DNA from: JAJFJD01 sp965228695
Lineage (GTDB): Bacteria > Pseudomonadota > Alphaproteobacteria > UBA8366
NCBI GenBank assembly: GCA_965228695.1
Contig: CBDDIB010000002.1
Span: 248,001 to 312,000, forward strand
Reading direction: 5' to 3'
Length of the DNA: 64,000 nucleotides
The notes under the pieces were generated by a model, which was not told the origin of the DNA, ran no database searches, and worked only from the letters and a program-made list of their open reading frames with translations. This document shows, in pieces, positions 43,981 through 54,405 of the stretch. The position numbers and the translations under genes were made by a program. Within the stretch, counting starts at the first letter, position 1. The number at the start of each line of letters is the position of its first letter.

Positions 43981-45162
43981 TCAGTCCGACTGACCGGCGG
44001 CGTTCCGCAGCGGCAGTTCCGGAACGTCGGTCGTCTCCGGCCCCTCGACCTCATCGAGTTCCAGTTCCTGGATTCGCGTCGCACGCTTCTGCACTTTTTC
44101 CGTGGAGATTCGGATTTGGCGGATGTCTTCCTCGGCTTGCCCGAAATGCCGTTGCAGGTTCGCGACCCGCGAGTCGAGCCGGCCCACGTCGTCGGTGATC
44201 GCCGTCACCTCCTTCTGGATCAGGCCGGCCTGCTCACGCATCTGGGCGTCCTTCAGGACGGCGCGGATTGTGTTCAGGGTCGCCATCAGCGTCGTCGGCG
44301 ACACGATATAGACACGCGCGCGATGGGACTTCTCGACCACATCGGGCAGTTCGGCGTGAAGTTCCGCGTAGACCGCTTCGGAAGGCAGGAACATCAGCGC
44401 CGATTCGGCGGTCTCGCCCGGCAGGATGTATTTCGCGGCGATGTCGTTGACATGCTTCATCACGTCGGCCCCAAAGGCGCGTTTCGCCGTAATCCGGTCG
44501 CGCTCCTCCCGCGCGGCCCGCAGCGCGTGATAGCTCTCAAGCGGGAACTTGGAATCGATGCAGATCGCGCCCGGCGGGTTCGGCAACGTCAGCAGGCAAT
44601 CGACACGCGTCCCGTTGCCGAGCGTGGCCTGGAAGACATAGGCGGAGGGCGGCAGGGCGTTGCGGACCTGATCGGCGAGCTGGGTCTCGCCGAACGCGCC
44701 ACGCGACTGCTTGTTGGACAGCACCTCCTGCAGATTGACGACATCCTTCGATAGCTTGGTGATGTTCTCCTGCGCCTTGCCGATCACCGCCAGCCGTTCC
44801 TTCAGGTCGCCCATCGTCGTCGCGGTATCGACGGCCTGTTTATGCAGCGACGTGTTGACGCGCTCGGTGACTTGGCCCAGACGCTCCTCCAACGTCCGCA
44901 TCAGGGCGCGTTCCTGATTATGGATGCGTTCGCCCAGCGCATTCTGCGCTACGGCCTGGCTCTCCGCGAACTGGCTCAACCGCCCAGCCAAGTCGACCTG
45001 CGCGGCGGCCAGCCGGTCGGCCGCGTCGCGCCCGTCGTTGCGGCTTCGAATCATCAGAATAACGACCAGCACAGCCACGAAGACGGCGGCGATCGATATC
45101 ACGACGGGCAGGTCGAGGCCCGCCAGCCAGTTCAATATATCTTGCAGTTTCTGCGCTTCCAT
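43981..45162 (-). CDS. rmuC: DNA recombination protein RmuC
   Basis: The 393-residue protein has an N-terminal membrane helix (about residues 18-37), a long coiled coil (about 45-160) and the RmuC nuclease-like domain with GAFGETQLADQ, ICIDSKFPLESY and FLPSEAVYAEL. It limits inversions and other rearrangements, presumably by processing DNA structures. It is convergent with the DUF4139 gene (2-base gap) and divergent from def. Confidence 0.93.
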   Translation of the reverse strand: MEAQKLQDILNWLAGLDLPVVISIAAVFVAVLVVILMIRSRNDGRDAADRLAAAQVDLAGRLSQFAESQAVAQNALGERIHNQERALMRTLEERLGQVTERVNTSLHKQAVDTATTMGDLKERLAVIGKAQENITKLSKDVVNLQEVLSNKQSRGAFGETQLADQVRNALPPSAYVFQATLGNGTRVDCLLTLPNPPGAICIDSKFPLESYHALRAAREERDRITAKRAFGADVMKHVNDIAAKYILPGETAESALMFLPSEAVYAELHAELPDVVEKSHRARVYIVSPTTLMATLNTIRAVLKDAQMREQAGLIQKEVTAITDDVGRLDSRVANLQRHFGQAEEDIRQIRISTEKVQKRATRIQELELDEVEGPETTDVPELPLRNAAGQSD

Positions 45163-45231
45163 CAGCGTTTCAGTCCGGAATGGGAACTGCAGGAGTCTAG
45201 CATGGCGCGGTTCCGTGTCGCATCAATGGCC

Positions 45232-45260
45232 TTGACGTAGGCCGTTCCGCCCCATACCTA
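45232..45260 (+). promoter_or_regulatory. Candidate sigma-70 promoter for def-fmt-truA
   Basis: TTGACG (45232-45237) and TACCTA (45255-45260) are separated by exactly 17 bases and lie 36 bases before the def start codon. The -10 box is moderate, the -35 box near consensus. Confidence 0.45.
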
Positions 45261-45296
45261 GCTGAGAGTCGACAATAATTCCATGGACCCGCGTAA

Positions 45297-45821
45297 ATGG
45301 CTGTATTGCCTATCATCACCGCCCCCGACCCCCGGCTGAAAGTGAAGTGCGAGCCGGTCGAGTCGGTCGATGCGGCGATCGCGAAGACCATGGAGGATAT
45401 GCTCGAGACCATGTATCTCGCACCGGGAATCGGGTTGGCCGCGCCGCAGGTCGGCATCACGAAGCGCATTCTCGTTGTCGACGTGTCGCCGAAGGACGGG
45501 CCGCGGGAACCCATCCGCATGGCCAATCCGGAAATTCTCTGGCATTCGGACGATCTGGCCACCTACGAGGAAGGCTGTCTGTCGCTGCCCGAACAATATG
45601 CCGATGTGGAACGGCCCGCCCGGATCAAGGTGCGCTACCTGGATCAGGACAACGCGGAACAGGAACTGGAGGCGGACGGCCTGCTCGCCACCTGCATCCA
45701 GCATGAAATGGATCACCTGGAGGGCGTTATCTTCGTAGATCACATATCGTCCCTCAAACGCCGCATGATCCTGCGGCGGCTAACGAAACTGAAAAAGCAG
45801 GAGGCGTTGGCCGGGGACTGA
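45297..45821 (+). CDS. def: Peptide deformylase
   Basis: The 174-residue enzyme has all three metal-site motifs: GIGLAAPQVG near residue 43, EEGCLSLP near residue 91 and QHEMDHLEG near residue 135. It removes the formyl group from nascent proteins. The next gene is fmt, 27 bases away, so formylation and deformylation are encoded together. Confidence 0.96.
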   Translation: MAVLPIITAPDPRLKVKCEPVESVDAAIAKTMEDMLETMYLAPGIGLAAPQVGITKRILVVDVSPKDGPREPIRMANPEILWHSDDLATYEEGCLSLPEQYADVERPARIKVRYLDQDNAEQELEADGLLATCIQHEMDHLEGVIFVDHISSLKRRMILRRLTKLKKQEALAGD

Positions 45822-45848
45822 CGCCGGCCGCCCGCGCCATCCAAACCG

Positions 45849-46770
45849 ATGCCCTTGCGTCTCGCATTTATGGGAACACCGGATTTTTCCATCGCCGCGC
45901 TGCAGGCGCTGCACGCGGCCGGGCACGATATCGCCTGCGTCTACAGCCAGCCGGCGCGACCCGCGGGGCGGGGCCAAAAAGAGCGGCCGAGCCCCGTTCA
46001 GGCCGCCGCCGAGAGGCTCGGTTGCCCGGTGCGCACACCGTCATCGCTCAAGGACGCGGACGCCCAACAGGCGTTTCGGGATCTCAACCTCGACATCGCG
46101 GTGGTCGTCGCCTACGGCCTGATCCTGCCGCAGGCCATTCTGGATGCGCCACGGCTCGGCTGCTTGAACATCCATGCGTCCTTGTTGCCCCGTTGGCGGG
46201 GGGCGGCGCCGATCCAACGCGCCATCCTGGCGGGGGACCGCGAATCCGGGGTCACCATCATGCAGATGGACGCGGGCCTCGACACCGGCCCAATGCTGCT
46301 GACCGAGTCCACGCCGATTACGGACGCCACCACCGGCGAGTCCCTGCACGACACCTTGGCCGAGATGGGCAGCCGCATGATCGTCGAGGCGCTCGAGCGG
46401 ATTGCGGATGGATCGGTGCAACCGACGCCGCAGCCGGAAGACGGCGTGACCTACGCCAAGAAACTGTCCCGCGACGAGGCCCGGATCGATTGGCGCGACC
46501 CTGCGGATGCGTTGGAACGCAAGCTGCGCGCCTTCACGCCCTGGCCCGGCACGTGGTTCAACCTCGACGGGCAGCGCGTGAAACTGCTGGCCGCCGAGGT
46601 TGTCGAAGGCGACGGCGCGCCGGGGACTGTCCCTGGACGACACACTCACGGTCGCTTGCGGCGAACGGGCGCTGCGCCTCACGCGCCTGCAGCGGCAAGG
46701 CAAGGGCGCCATGGACGCCGCCGATTTCCTGCGCGGTTTGCCGGTGCCGGCGGGGCACATCCTGTCATGA
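45849..46770 (+). CDS. fmt: Methionyl-tRNA formyltransferase (one frameshift in this sequence)
   Basis: The N-terminal domain is intact with MGTPDFS near residue 8, the SLLPRWRGAAPIQ motif near residue 110 and the catalytic Asn-Ile-His segment. At 46631-46633 a C run seems one base too long: after the residues GDGAPGTV the frame continues one base over as LDDTLTVACGERALRL and ends at TGA 46768-46770. Removing one C restores 306 residues, a normal Fmt length. As written, the frame runs on to 46835 with a nonsense tail. I interpret this as a sequence error because fmt is nearly universal. The stop overlaps the truA start (ATGA). Confidence 0.9.
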
Positions 46771-47514
46771 CGCGATGGAAGCTGACGCTGGAATATGACG
46801 GCGGCCCCCTTCGTCGGTTGGCAGCGCCAGGATAACGGGCCCATCGGTCCAGGAGCGGTCGAGCAGGCCATCCTTGCGTTCAGCGGCGAGACCGTCACCC
46901 TGCATGCGGCAGGACGGACCGACGCCGGCGTGCACGCCTTGGGGCAAGTCGCGCATGCGGACCTGGAGAAACCCACCGACGCCGACACGGTCCAGAACGC
47001 CGTCAACTTCCATCTCAACCCGCGCCCGTCGCCCGTGGTCGATGTCGAGGAAGTGGATGAGGACTTCCATTCCCGGTTCTCGGCGACGCACCGGGCATAT
47101 CGCTACCGCATCCTCAACCGCCGCGCACCGCTGACCCTGCAGGCGGGCCGCCTCTGGCACGTGGCCGCCCCGCTCGATGCGGCGGCCATGCAGGACGCGG
47201 CCGAGGCCCTGATCGGCAACCATGATTTCACCAGCTTCCGCGCCGCAGCTGTCAGGCGAATCGCCGGTCAAGACGCTCGATATCCTGCGCGTCGAACGGG
47301 CCGGCGAGGAAATCGCGATGTCGGTCGAGGCCCGATCTTTCCTGCACCATCAGGTCCGCAACATCGCCGGCACGCTCAAGCTGGTCGGGGAGGGCAAATG
47401 GACCCGCGCCGACGTGGAAACCGCACTGGCGGCCCGTGACCGCAGCCGGGCGGGACCGACCGCGCGGCGGATGGTCTTTACCTGATGCAGGTGCGTTACG
47501 ATCCCGCGGATTAA
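46767..47514 (+). CDS. truA: tRNA pseudouridine(38-40) synthase TruA (several frameshifts)
   Basis: The start MTRWKLTLEYDGG is followed by PFVGWQRQDNG in a second frame after an extra C in the run 46805-46809. A further extra A (about 46845) and a missing G (about 46855) compensate each other. The catalytic segment AAGRTDAGVHALGQVAH is intact. More indels near 47244-47262 and 47462-47470 move the C-terminal part (RSFLHHQVRNIAGTL) to yet another frame, which then reads LYLMQVRYDPAD and stops at 47514. Corrected length is about 249 residues, normal for TruA. The density of errors argues for poor sequence rather than decay. Confidence 0.85.
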
Positions 47515-47523
47515 GCCGGCCGG

Positions 47524-48073
47524 TCAGATCAGCATGCCCGTTCCGGGTGACGATGATGAATTGGCTCAGCATGAATTCGCCGACCACCAAGGCGACCGCC
47601 ACATAGGGCGAGACTTCGAGCGCCGTGCGCAGAATGAACAGGTGATAGAACAGCACGACCGCGAGCGCCGCCAGATTGACCAGCACCAGCACGTCGCGCG
47701 GAAGAATGCCGCTGGCCGACAGCAGCATGACCGCGAGCAGGATCAAAATCTGCGGTCCCGCCGACCAGTTATAGGCCACGATGTAGCGGCAGTACTTGTC
47801 GTCCTTGTCGAGGGCCTTCGTCACCGGCGCCATCAGCAAGGGCCACGCCGTCCAACTGACCACATAGGCGATGGCCTCCACGGTGACGATGCGGAACGCG
47901 CCCGCCTCCGCCGGGATCGGGCCGGGGCCGATCGCCAGGATGATGATGTAACCGGGCAGCACGACGGCGGCGCAGAAGAACGACTTGATGACGCCGGGCA
48001 CGGAATCGTCGAACAGCGCGATGGCGCGGCCATCCCGCAGAAACATCCGCCAGGCCGCAACAGCCCGGTCCAT
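47524..48073 (-). CDS. Five-helix membrane protein of unknown function (one frameshift)
   Basis: The frame starting at 48073 encodes about 175 residues with five hydrophobic helices, then RNG. At about 47537 one extra base breaks the frame; without it the protein ends as NGMLI and stops at 47524-47526, giving 182 residues. The uncorrected frame continues antisense into truA and is meaningless there. No family motif is recognised; a Yip1-like or conserved inner-membrane protein is possible. It lies between truA and dapE, read with dapE. Confidence 0.65.
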
Positions 48074-48103
48074 ACTTCCGACATGGTAATCATTGGCGCT
48101 CGG

Positions 48104-49260
48104 CTACCGCGCTTCGAAGAACCGCATCAAGACATTCTGGTAAATATCGGTCAACGCGCGGATATCGTCCAGGCTACAGCGTTCGTCGACCTTGTGCATG
48201 GTCTGGCTGACCAGCCCGAATTCCGCGCTGGGCAATGATCCTTGATGAATCGGGCGTCCGACGTCCGCCCGTCGTGCTGAGTTCCGGACGCCGGCCCATG
48301 ACCGTCTCGATACTGCCGCTGATCAGATCGCTCAACCTGCCCGGCGGAAAGATGAAGGATTCGCCGCTGACCCGGTAGGTCAGGTCGTAGCCGTCCGGCC
48401 CGGCGGTCTTGTCCAACGTCTCGCGGACCCATCGCACCAGAGTTTCCGAACTGTGCATGTCGTTGAAGCGAATGTTGAACCGACCTTCCGCGGTGCCGGG
48501 AATAACGTTCTCCGTCGGGTTGCCGATGTCGATGCTGGTGATCTGCAGGCTGGACGGCTGAAAATGGTCGTTGCCGTCGTCCAGCGGGTCGCGGATCAAC
48601 GCCTCGAGCATCCGCGTCAGACTGTGCGCCGCATTATCCGCCAGATGCGGGTAGGCGACATGCCCCTGCGTGCCCTTCGCCGTGACGATGAAATTCACGC
48701 TGCCGCGGCGGCCGATCTTCATCATCTCGCCCATTTCGGACGGATTGGTCGGCTCGCCGACGAGACAGGCGTCGATGCGTTCGTCCTGCTCCTCCAACCA
48801 GTCGAGCATCTTGCGCGTGCCGTTGATCGCGGGGCCTTCCTCGTCGCCGGTGATCAGCAGGCTGATCGAGCCCGGCACCGGCCCCTCGGCGGTCACGCGG
48901 GCGGTCGCGGCGACAAAGGCGGCGATGGCACTTTTCATGTCGACTGCGCCGCGGCCGTATAGGAATCCATCGCGAATTTCGGCGGCGAAGGGAATCGGCC
49001 GTCCACTCTTCGGCCGGACCGGTCGGCACCACGTCGGTATGGCCCGCGAAACAGAAATTCGGCTGCCCGGTGCCAAGCCGGGCGTAGAGGTTGTCCACGT
49101 CCGGCGTATCGGTGTCGGAAAAGTTGAGACGGTGACAGGTGAAGCCGAGCCCTTCCAGCACGCCCTGCAACTCCTCGAGCGCGCCGCCCTCCTTCGGCGT
49201 CACGCTGGGGCAGCGGATCAAGTCGCGCGCAAGGTCGACCGCGTCGATCAAACCGCTCAA
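48104..49260 (-). CDS. dapE: Succinyl-diaminopimelate desuccinylase (three frameshifts)
   Basis: The N-terminal part from a TTG at 49260 (overlapping the dapD stop) shows LARDLIRCPSVTP and the metal-binding FAGHTDVVPTG. An extra base near 48993 shifts into the frame of YGRGAVDMKSAIAAF, ITGDEEGPA and GEPTN, the M20 metallopeptidase core. Missing bases near 48269 and 48226-48232 shift the end to CSLDDIRALTDIYQNVLMRF and a stop at 48104. Corrected length is 385 residues, matching DapE. It makes LL-diaminopimelate for lysine and peptidoglycan. Essential in most bacteria, so the breaks are probably sequencing errors. Confidence 0.88.
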
Positions 49261-50103
49261 TCCCGCAGCAGCTCGTTGATCGACGTCTTGGCTCGGGTCC
49301 CTTCGTCGACGGTCTTGATGATCACCGCGCAGTAAAGACTCCGGCCCGATATTCTGTCCCGGCAGCGGATCGCTCGGCAGGGTGCCCGGCACGACGACCG
49401 AGTAGGCCGGCACGCGGCCGCCGGATGATCTCGCCCGGACGCCTTATCGACGATCTTGGTCGACTGCCCGATGAAGACGCCCATCGACAGCACTGCGCCT
49501 TCCTCGACGATCACGCCCTCGACGACTTCGCTGCGCGCGCCGATGAAACAATTGTCCTCGATGATGACGGGGTCCGCCTGCAACGGCTCCAGCACGCCGC
49601 CGATGCCGACGCCGCCCGACAGATGGCAATTGTCGCCGATCTGCGCGCAGGAGCCGACGGTGGCCCAGGTATCGACCATCGTGTTCTTGCCGACATAGGC
49701 GCCGAGATTGACGAAGCTCGGCATCAGGACCGCACCGGGCGCTACAAAGGCCGATCGCCGGACCACGCAGTTCGGCACGCTGCGGAAGCCTGCCTCGGCA
49801 AAATCCGCGTCGGTCCAGCCCTTGGTCTTGGCGGGCACCTTGTCCCACCAGGCCGATCCGTCCGCGGCCGCCGCCCTGCGCCCACATGTCGTAGATACGG
49901 AAGGACAGCAAGACCGCTTTCTTGAGCCACTGGTTGACGGTCCAGCCACCGGGGCCTTTCTCGGCGACGCGCGCCTTGCCGGAATCGAGCAGGTCGAGGG
50001 CCGATTCGATGGCGTCGCGGACCTCCCCCTTGGTGGCGGAGGAAATCGCGTCGCGGTCCTCCCAGGCGGCGTCGATGGCAGTCTGCAAATCTGCGTGGCT
50101 CAT
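49257..50103 (-). CDS. dapD: Tetrahydrodipicolinate N-succinyltransferase (four frameshifts)
   Basis: The protein starts MSHADLQTAIDAAWEDRD at 50103 and runs to YDMWAQGGGRG, where an extra base near 49866 shifts the frame into SAWWDKVPAKTKGW. The left-handed beta-helix hexapeptide repeats (VLMPSFVNLGAYVG, GVGIGGVLEPLQ) follow. Three more extra bases near 49437, 49415 and 49342 break the C-terminal strand region before INELLRD. Removing the four bases gives 280 residues, the normal DapD length. It feeds DapE in the succinylase branch of lysine/DAP synthesis. Confidence 0.88.
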
Positions 50104-50168
50104 AGATCGATCTCTTGTTGGTACAGCCCTGAAAAGAGCGCCGACTCTGGGCAACAAGGCCCGGAGTG

Positions 50169-50854
50169 TCAAGGCGAGGGCGCGAACCGATCCGCCACCG
50201 CGACGATCCATTCCGACAGGTCGTCGATCACATGATGGACATGCGGATCGTCTTCCGCCCCGCCCGACCAGTGATGGTCGTTGCGAATCCAGACGGTGGT
50301 CATGCCCCGCTCATGCGCCGGTTTCAGATTGCGGGCGAGATCCTCGACCATCACCGCGCGGGCCGGCTCGATATCGAACAGCTCGATCAGCGTATCGTAG
50401 GGTCCCGGATCCCGGTTTCGGCACGTATTCCGCGGCAACGATATCGAAGACGCCGTCGAAGTGATGCGAAACGCCGAGCCGGGTCGGTCACGGCGCTGGG
50501 CATGCGGCACGGACCCGTTGGTGTAGATCACCTTACGCCCCGGCAGCTTCGCGAGGGCGGCGTCCAAGGCCGGGGTTCGGCGGCACCGGGCTGACATCGA
50601 TGTCGTGAACGAATTCCAGGAATTCCTCCGGCGCGATCCCCGTGCTTGGCCATCAGCCCGTTCAGCGTGGTGCCATGCTCGTGGAAATAAGTTTTCTGTA
50701 ATTTGCGCGCCTCGTCCGGCGGCAAATCGAACAAATCCATAATAAATTTCTGAATGTTTCGATCGACCTGCAGGAACAGGTTGCATTCCGCCGGATACAG
50801 CGTGTTGTCGAGGTCGAATACCCAATGGGTGATATCGCTAAAGTGATCGCTCAT
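50169..50854 (-). CDS. HAD-superfamily pyrimidine 5'-nucleotidase-like phosphatase (several frameshifts)
   Basis: The N-terminus contains the HAD motif I FDLDNTLY (nucleophile Asp) and later IYTNGS (motif II) and VMVEDLARNLKPAHERGM (motifs III-IV), all in pieces over three frames. Indels near 50636, 50575, 50490 and 50415 account for the breaks; the restored protein would be about 227 residues. The family dephosphorylates small nucleotides. Position next to dapD is common in alphaproteobacteria. Confidence 0.8.
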
Positions 50855-51001
50855 GGCAGCAGAGAGTGTCGCAAGCGCCGCCGTCCGGCAACCTTTTAAT
50901 CAAAGGCAATCGACCGCTAACACTTAATAAACCCTTACTCGATACCGTTCCCTTACCCGGTGGTTCGGGGTGGCTTTTCGCCGTCGGGAGGGAGAGATTT
51001 C

Positions 51002-52709
51002 ATGCCATCGATGATCCGGGGACGCCGCGCCGATAGCGCCCGCGAAGACTGGGCGGACATGCCGGCGACGCTGTCCGGCTACCCGGGGCCCGTGCTTCAG
51101 ATCACGGCATCCGGCGAACTGCAGCCGATGAACGACGACGGCCGTTGGCTGATCGACGCGCTGGACCGGCCCGCGGCGCGGGAGGCCGCCTCGCGCCTGC
51201 TCGATCTGATCAAGCGGGCCATCGACGACAAGAACACCACCCGGGATATCCTGGCGCTGCCGGCAGACCGCGCGCGAGCGCGCGATCGACATGGCCGTGC
51301 TGCCGCGCGGCGAGCGCCGGGTGCTGGTGATCGGACTGGATACGACCGAATCCCGAGCCACGATCCGCGCCGATGAGAACCGCTACCGGCAACTGGTCGA
51401 CATCGCGGCGGACTTCTCATGGGAGACCGACAAAGACGGTGTCTTCACCTTCATCTCGCCGGCAACCGCCCTCGACCACGCGCGGGGATGGATTGATCGG
51501 AAAACAGGCCCGCGACATCCTGCTGCGCGAACCGAGCAAGGCTGCCGTGCTGCCGTTCAACGCCGTCGCCGCCGTTCGCCAGGAGGAAATCTGGGTGCGC
51601 AACGCGGATGGCCACCCGGTCTGCCTTGCCGTCTCCGCCCTGCCGATCCTGGACGAACGGGGCCTCCGGTGCGGCGCGCGCGGGGTCTGCCACGACGTGA
51701 CCAGCAGCCGGCTGGTCGACAGCACCGACGCCCGCCGCCGGGTGCGGGACCGGGTCGTCAATCACATTCTGGATTCGATCCGCGCCCAGCCGAACTCCCA
51801 ATCGATGCTGGACACGGCCGCGCGCGCAATCTGCAAGGCAGCCGAAGGCCGACGCTTGCGAGGCGTTCCTGTTCAACGACGATGGACGGGCCTCGCGCGT
51901 CGCGGCCTTCGGCGACACCGGCATCGCGGAGCGGTATTCCTACGAGCTGGTAAAACGGATCGACGTATCCGACCTGCATCGCGCCACCGTGGCCGGCCGG
52001 CCGGCAATCGGCATGTTGACCGTTTCCGGCGGTACGCCCACCGGCGCCTTCCTGATCTGGCGGGGTGGAACCGGGCGCGGACTGGACCGACGACAACGAA
52101 TTGCTGCTGGTGGCCTTGCGCGAACAAATCGGCGTCCTGGTGTCCCAGATCGTCGAGCAGCGGAAACTGGAAACCATCTCCCGCTTCGACGAGCTGACCG
52201 GGCTGATCAACCGGCGCTTTTTCTACGCGGAACTGGACCAGCGGCTCGCGCAGTCGATCGAGCGCGGACGGCGCGGCGCGCTGATCTATGTGGATCTGGA
52301 CAACTTCAAAGCGGTCAACGACAAGCTCGGCCACGACAAGGGCGATGCGGTGCTGCGCAAGCTCGCCGACATCCTGCGTGCCAATACCCGGGAATACGAC
52401 CTGATCGGCCGGCTCGGCGGCGACGAGTTCGCGATCTGGTTGGACGATACGGACGCGAACGTGGCGGCAAAGCGCGGCGAGAACATGCTGATCGCATCCC
52501 AGGCGATGAGCGGGATGAGCGCGTCGCGCGAGAAACCGCTGGCGATCTCCATCGGGATCGCGATCTACGATCCGCGCAGCGAAGAAACCCGCGATACGCT
52601 GATCGTACGCGCCGACAGCGCCATGTACGAGGCGAAGCAAAAGGGCAAGGGATGTCTTGCCCTCGCCCCGCCGGTCGAGCGATTCAGCGCCAAACGCGCG
52701 GCGAATTGA
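51002..52709 (+). CDS. PAS/GAF-type diguanylate cyclase with GGDEF domain (several frameshifts)
   Basis: The start at 51002 has a strong GGGAGGGAGA site. An N-terminal region leads to a PAS domain (YRQLVDIAADFSWETD) and a GAF-like segment (DACEAFLFNDDGR). The GGDEF domain has an intact active site GGDEFA and a product-inhibition site RxxD (REYD) exactly five residues before it. Frameshifts near 51275, 51488, 51848 and 52068 separate these parts, but the GGDEF domain itself is uninterrupted. It would make cyclic di-GMP; the input signal is unknown. Corrected length is about 568 residues. Confidence 0.8.
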
Positions 52710-52736
52710 TCATCGGTCGTCGCGGGTCCGGCGGCG

Positions 52737-53644
52737 TCAGCCGTTCCGGATCAGCGTGCCGGATCCATGTTCCGTAAAGATCTCGAGCAGGATGCCGTGC
52801 GGCACCCGGCCGTCGATGATAACCGAGGCGTCGACGCCCGCCTGCACCGCCTCGACACAGGTTTCGACCTTCGGGATCATGCCGCCGGTCAAGGTGCCGT
52901 CTTTCCGGAAGGCCGCCGCATCGGCGATCGTCATTTCCGGGATCAATCGTTTGTCCTTATCCAGGACCCCTTCCACGTCGGTCAACAGCAATAGGCGCGT
53001 CGCCTTCAGCGCGCCGGCAATGGCGCCGGCGACCGTGTCGGCGTTGATGTTGAAGGTCTGGCCATCCTCGTCCAGCCCCAAGGGTGCGATCACCGGAATG
53101 ATGTCCGTATCCCGCAGTGCGTTCAGCACGTGCACGTCGATATGCTTCGGATGGCCGACGAAACCTAGGTCGAGAACCTTCTCAATATTCGAATCCGGAT
53201 CGCGCGACGTGCGTTTCAGTTTTTCGACCGTGATCAGCCGCGCGTCCTTGCCGGACAGGCCAACCGCCCGGCCGCCCGCCGCGCCGATGCTGGCGACGAT
53301 CTGCTTGTTGATCTGGCCCGACAGGACCATTTCCACGACCCCGACGGTCGCGCCGTCCGTCACCCGGAGGCCGTCGACGAATTCGCTTTGAATCTTCAGT
53401 TTTTCCAGCATGGCGCCAATCTGCGGGCCGCCGCCATGCACGATGACCGGGTTGATGCCGACCTGCTTCAACAGCACCACGTCGCGCGCGAAAACGCCGG
53501 CAGACTATCGTCGCCCATGGCGTGGCCGCCATACTTGATGACGAAGGTATGCCCGGCGTAACGGCGCATGTAAGGCAGGGCCTCGGTCAGGATCCCGGCC
53601 TGTTCCAGCCACCTTGCCCGCACGTTCGATTTGTCGTCGTTCAT
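52737..53644 (-). CDS. argB: Acetylglutamate kinase (one frameshift)
   Basis: The N-terminus MNDDKSNVRARWLEQAGIL leads to the KYGGHAMGD phosphate-binding loop. One G is missing near 53505, where DSL(A)GVFARDVVLLKQ should read through. The rest (HGGGPQIG, LSGKDARL, NINADTVAGAIAGAL) is in the next frame to the end. Restoring the base gives 302 residues, a normal ArgB. It phosphorylates N-acetylglutamate in arginine synthesis and is often arginine-inhibited. Confidence 0.92.
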
Positions 53645-53715
53645 CGCCGTCGCTTTCCGCCTTCGTCGATAGGCCTGCAGTCCAACATCAACCGGACGCC
53701 GTTTTAGACCATTCC

Positions 53716-54405
53716 TCAACCGCCCGCCAGTTCGGCCAGGTCGGCCCGCAGTTCGACGATGCCGCGTTTCTTGATCGAACTGGTCGGCAGCACCTGCGGC
53801 AGGGCGGCTGTGCGTTTGCGCAACGCAGCCTCGACCTCGGCGACGCGGGCCGCCAGGGCCTCGCGCTTCAGCTTATCGCATTTGGTCAACACGACCCGAT
53901 AGGGCACCGCCGCGTTCTCCAACAGGTCCATCAATTCCTCGTCGCTCGGCTTGAGACCGTGCCGGCCGTCGACCAGCAAACACAACCGCCGCAGCCCGAC
54001 GCGCCCCTTGAGGTAGTTCTGGATGAGCCGTGTCCAGGCGGCGACCTCGGTCTTGGCCGCGCGGGCGTAGCCGTAACCCGGCAAATCGACCAGCATCAGC
54101 CGGCCGCCGAGATCGAAGAAGTTGATCTGCCGTGTCCGGCCCGGCGTGTTCGAGGTGCGGGCCAGCGTCTTGCGGCCGGTCAGCGCGTTGACCAGGCTCG
54201 ACTTGCCCACGTTCGACCGTCCCGCGAAGGCGATTTCCGGCAACTTATCCTCGGGCAGGCCGCCAAGATCGGCGGCGCCGGTCACGAACTGGCAGTCCTG
54301 TGCGAAGAGCTTCCGCGCCGATTCGAGCGTATCGGCGTCCGGGCCGGATTCGTCCGGGACCGATCCTTCGGTCAGACCGTGCCCATACGTTTCATGATCA
54401 CCCAT
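53716..54405 (-). CDS. engB: Ribosome biogenesis GTPase EngB (YihA/YsxC)
   Basis: The 229-residue protein contains G1 GRSNVGKSSL, G3 DLPGYGYA and G4 TKCDKL in the TrmE-Era-like GTPase fold. It is needed for 50S subunit assembly. The start at 54405 gives a 34-base overlap with the end of yidC; the frame is open further upstream but only as an overlap with yidC. The downstream end is 71 bases before argB. Confidence 0.93.
   Translation of the reverse strand: MGDHETYGHGLTEGSVPDESGPDADTLESARKLFAQDCQFVTGAADLGGLPEDKLPEIAFAGRSNVGKSSLVNALTGRKTLARTSNTPGRTRQINFFDLGGRLMLVDLPGYGYARAAKTEVAAWTRLIQNYLKGRVGLRRLCLLVDGRHGLKPSDEELMDLLENAAVPYRVVLTKCDKLKREALAARVAEVEAALRKRTAALPQVLPTSSIKKRGIVELRADLAELAGG

Noticed and set aside
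46625..53510. Pseudogenisation island
   Set aside because: Breaks are single-base, restore normal lengths when corrected, and hit normally essential genes, so sequence error is the simpler reading.
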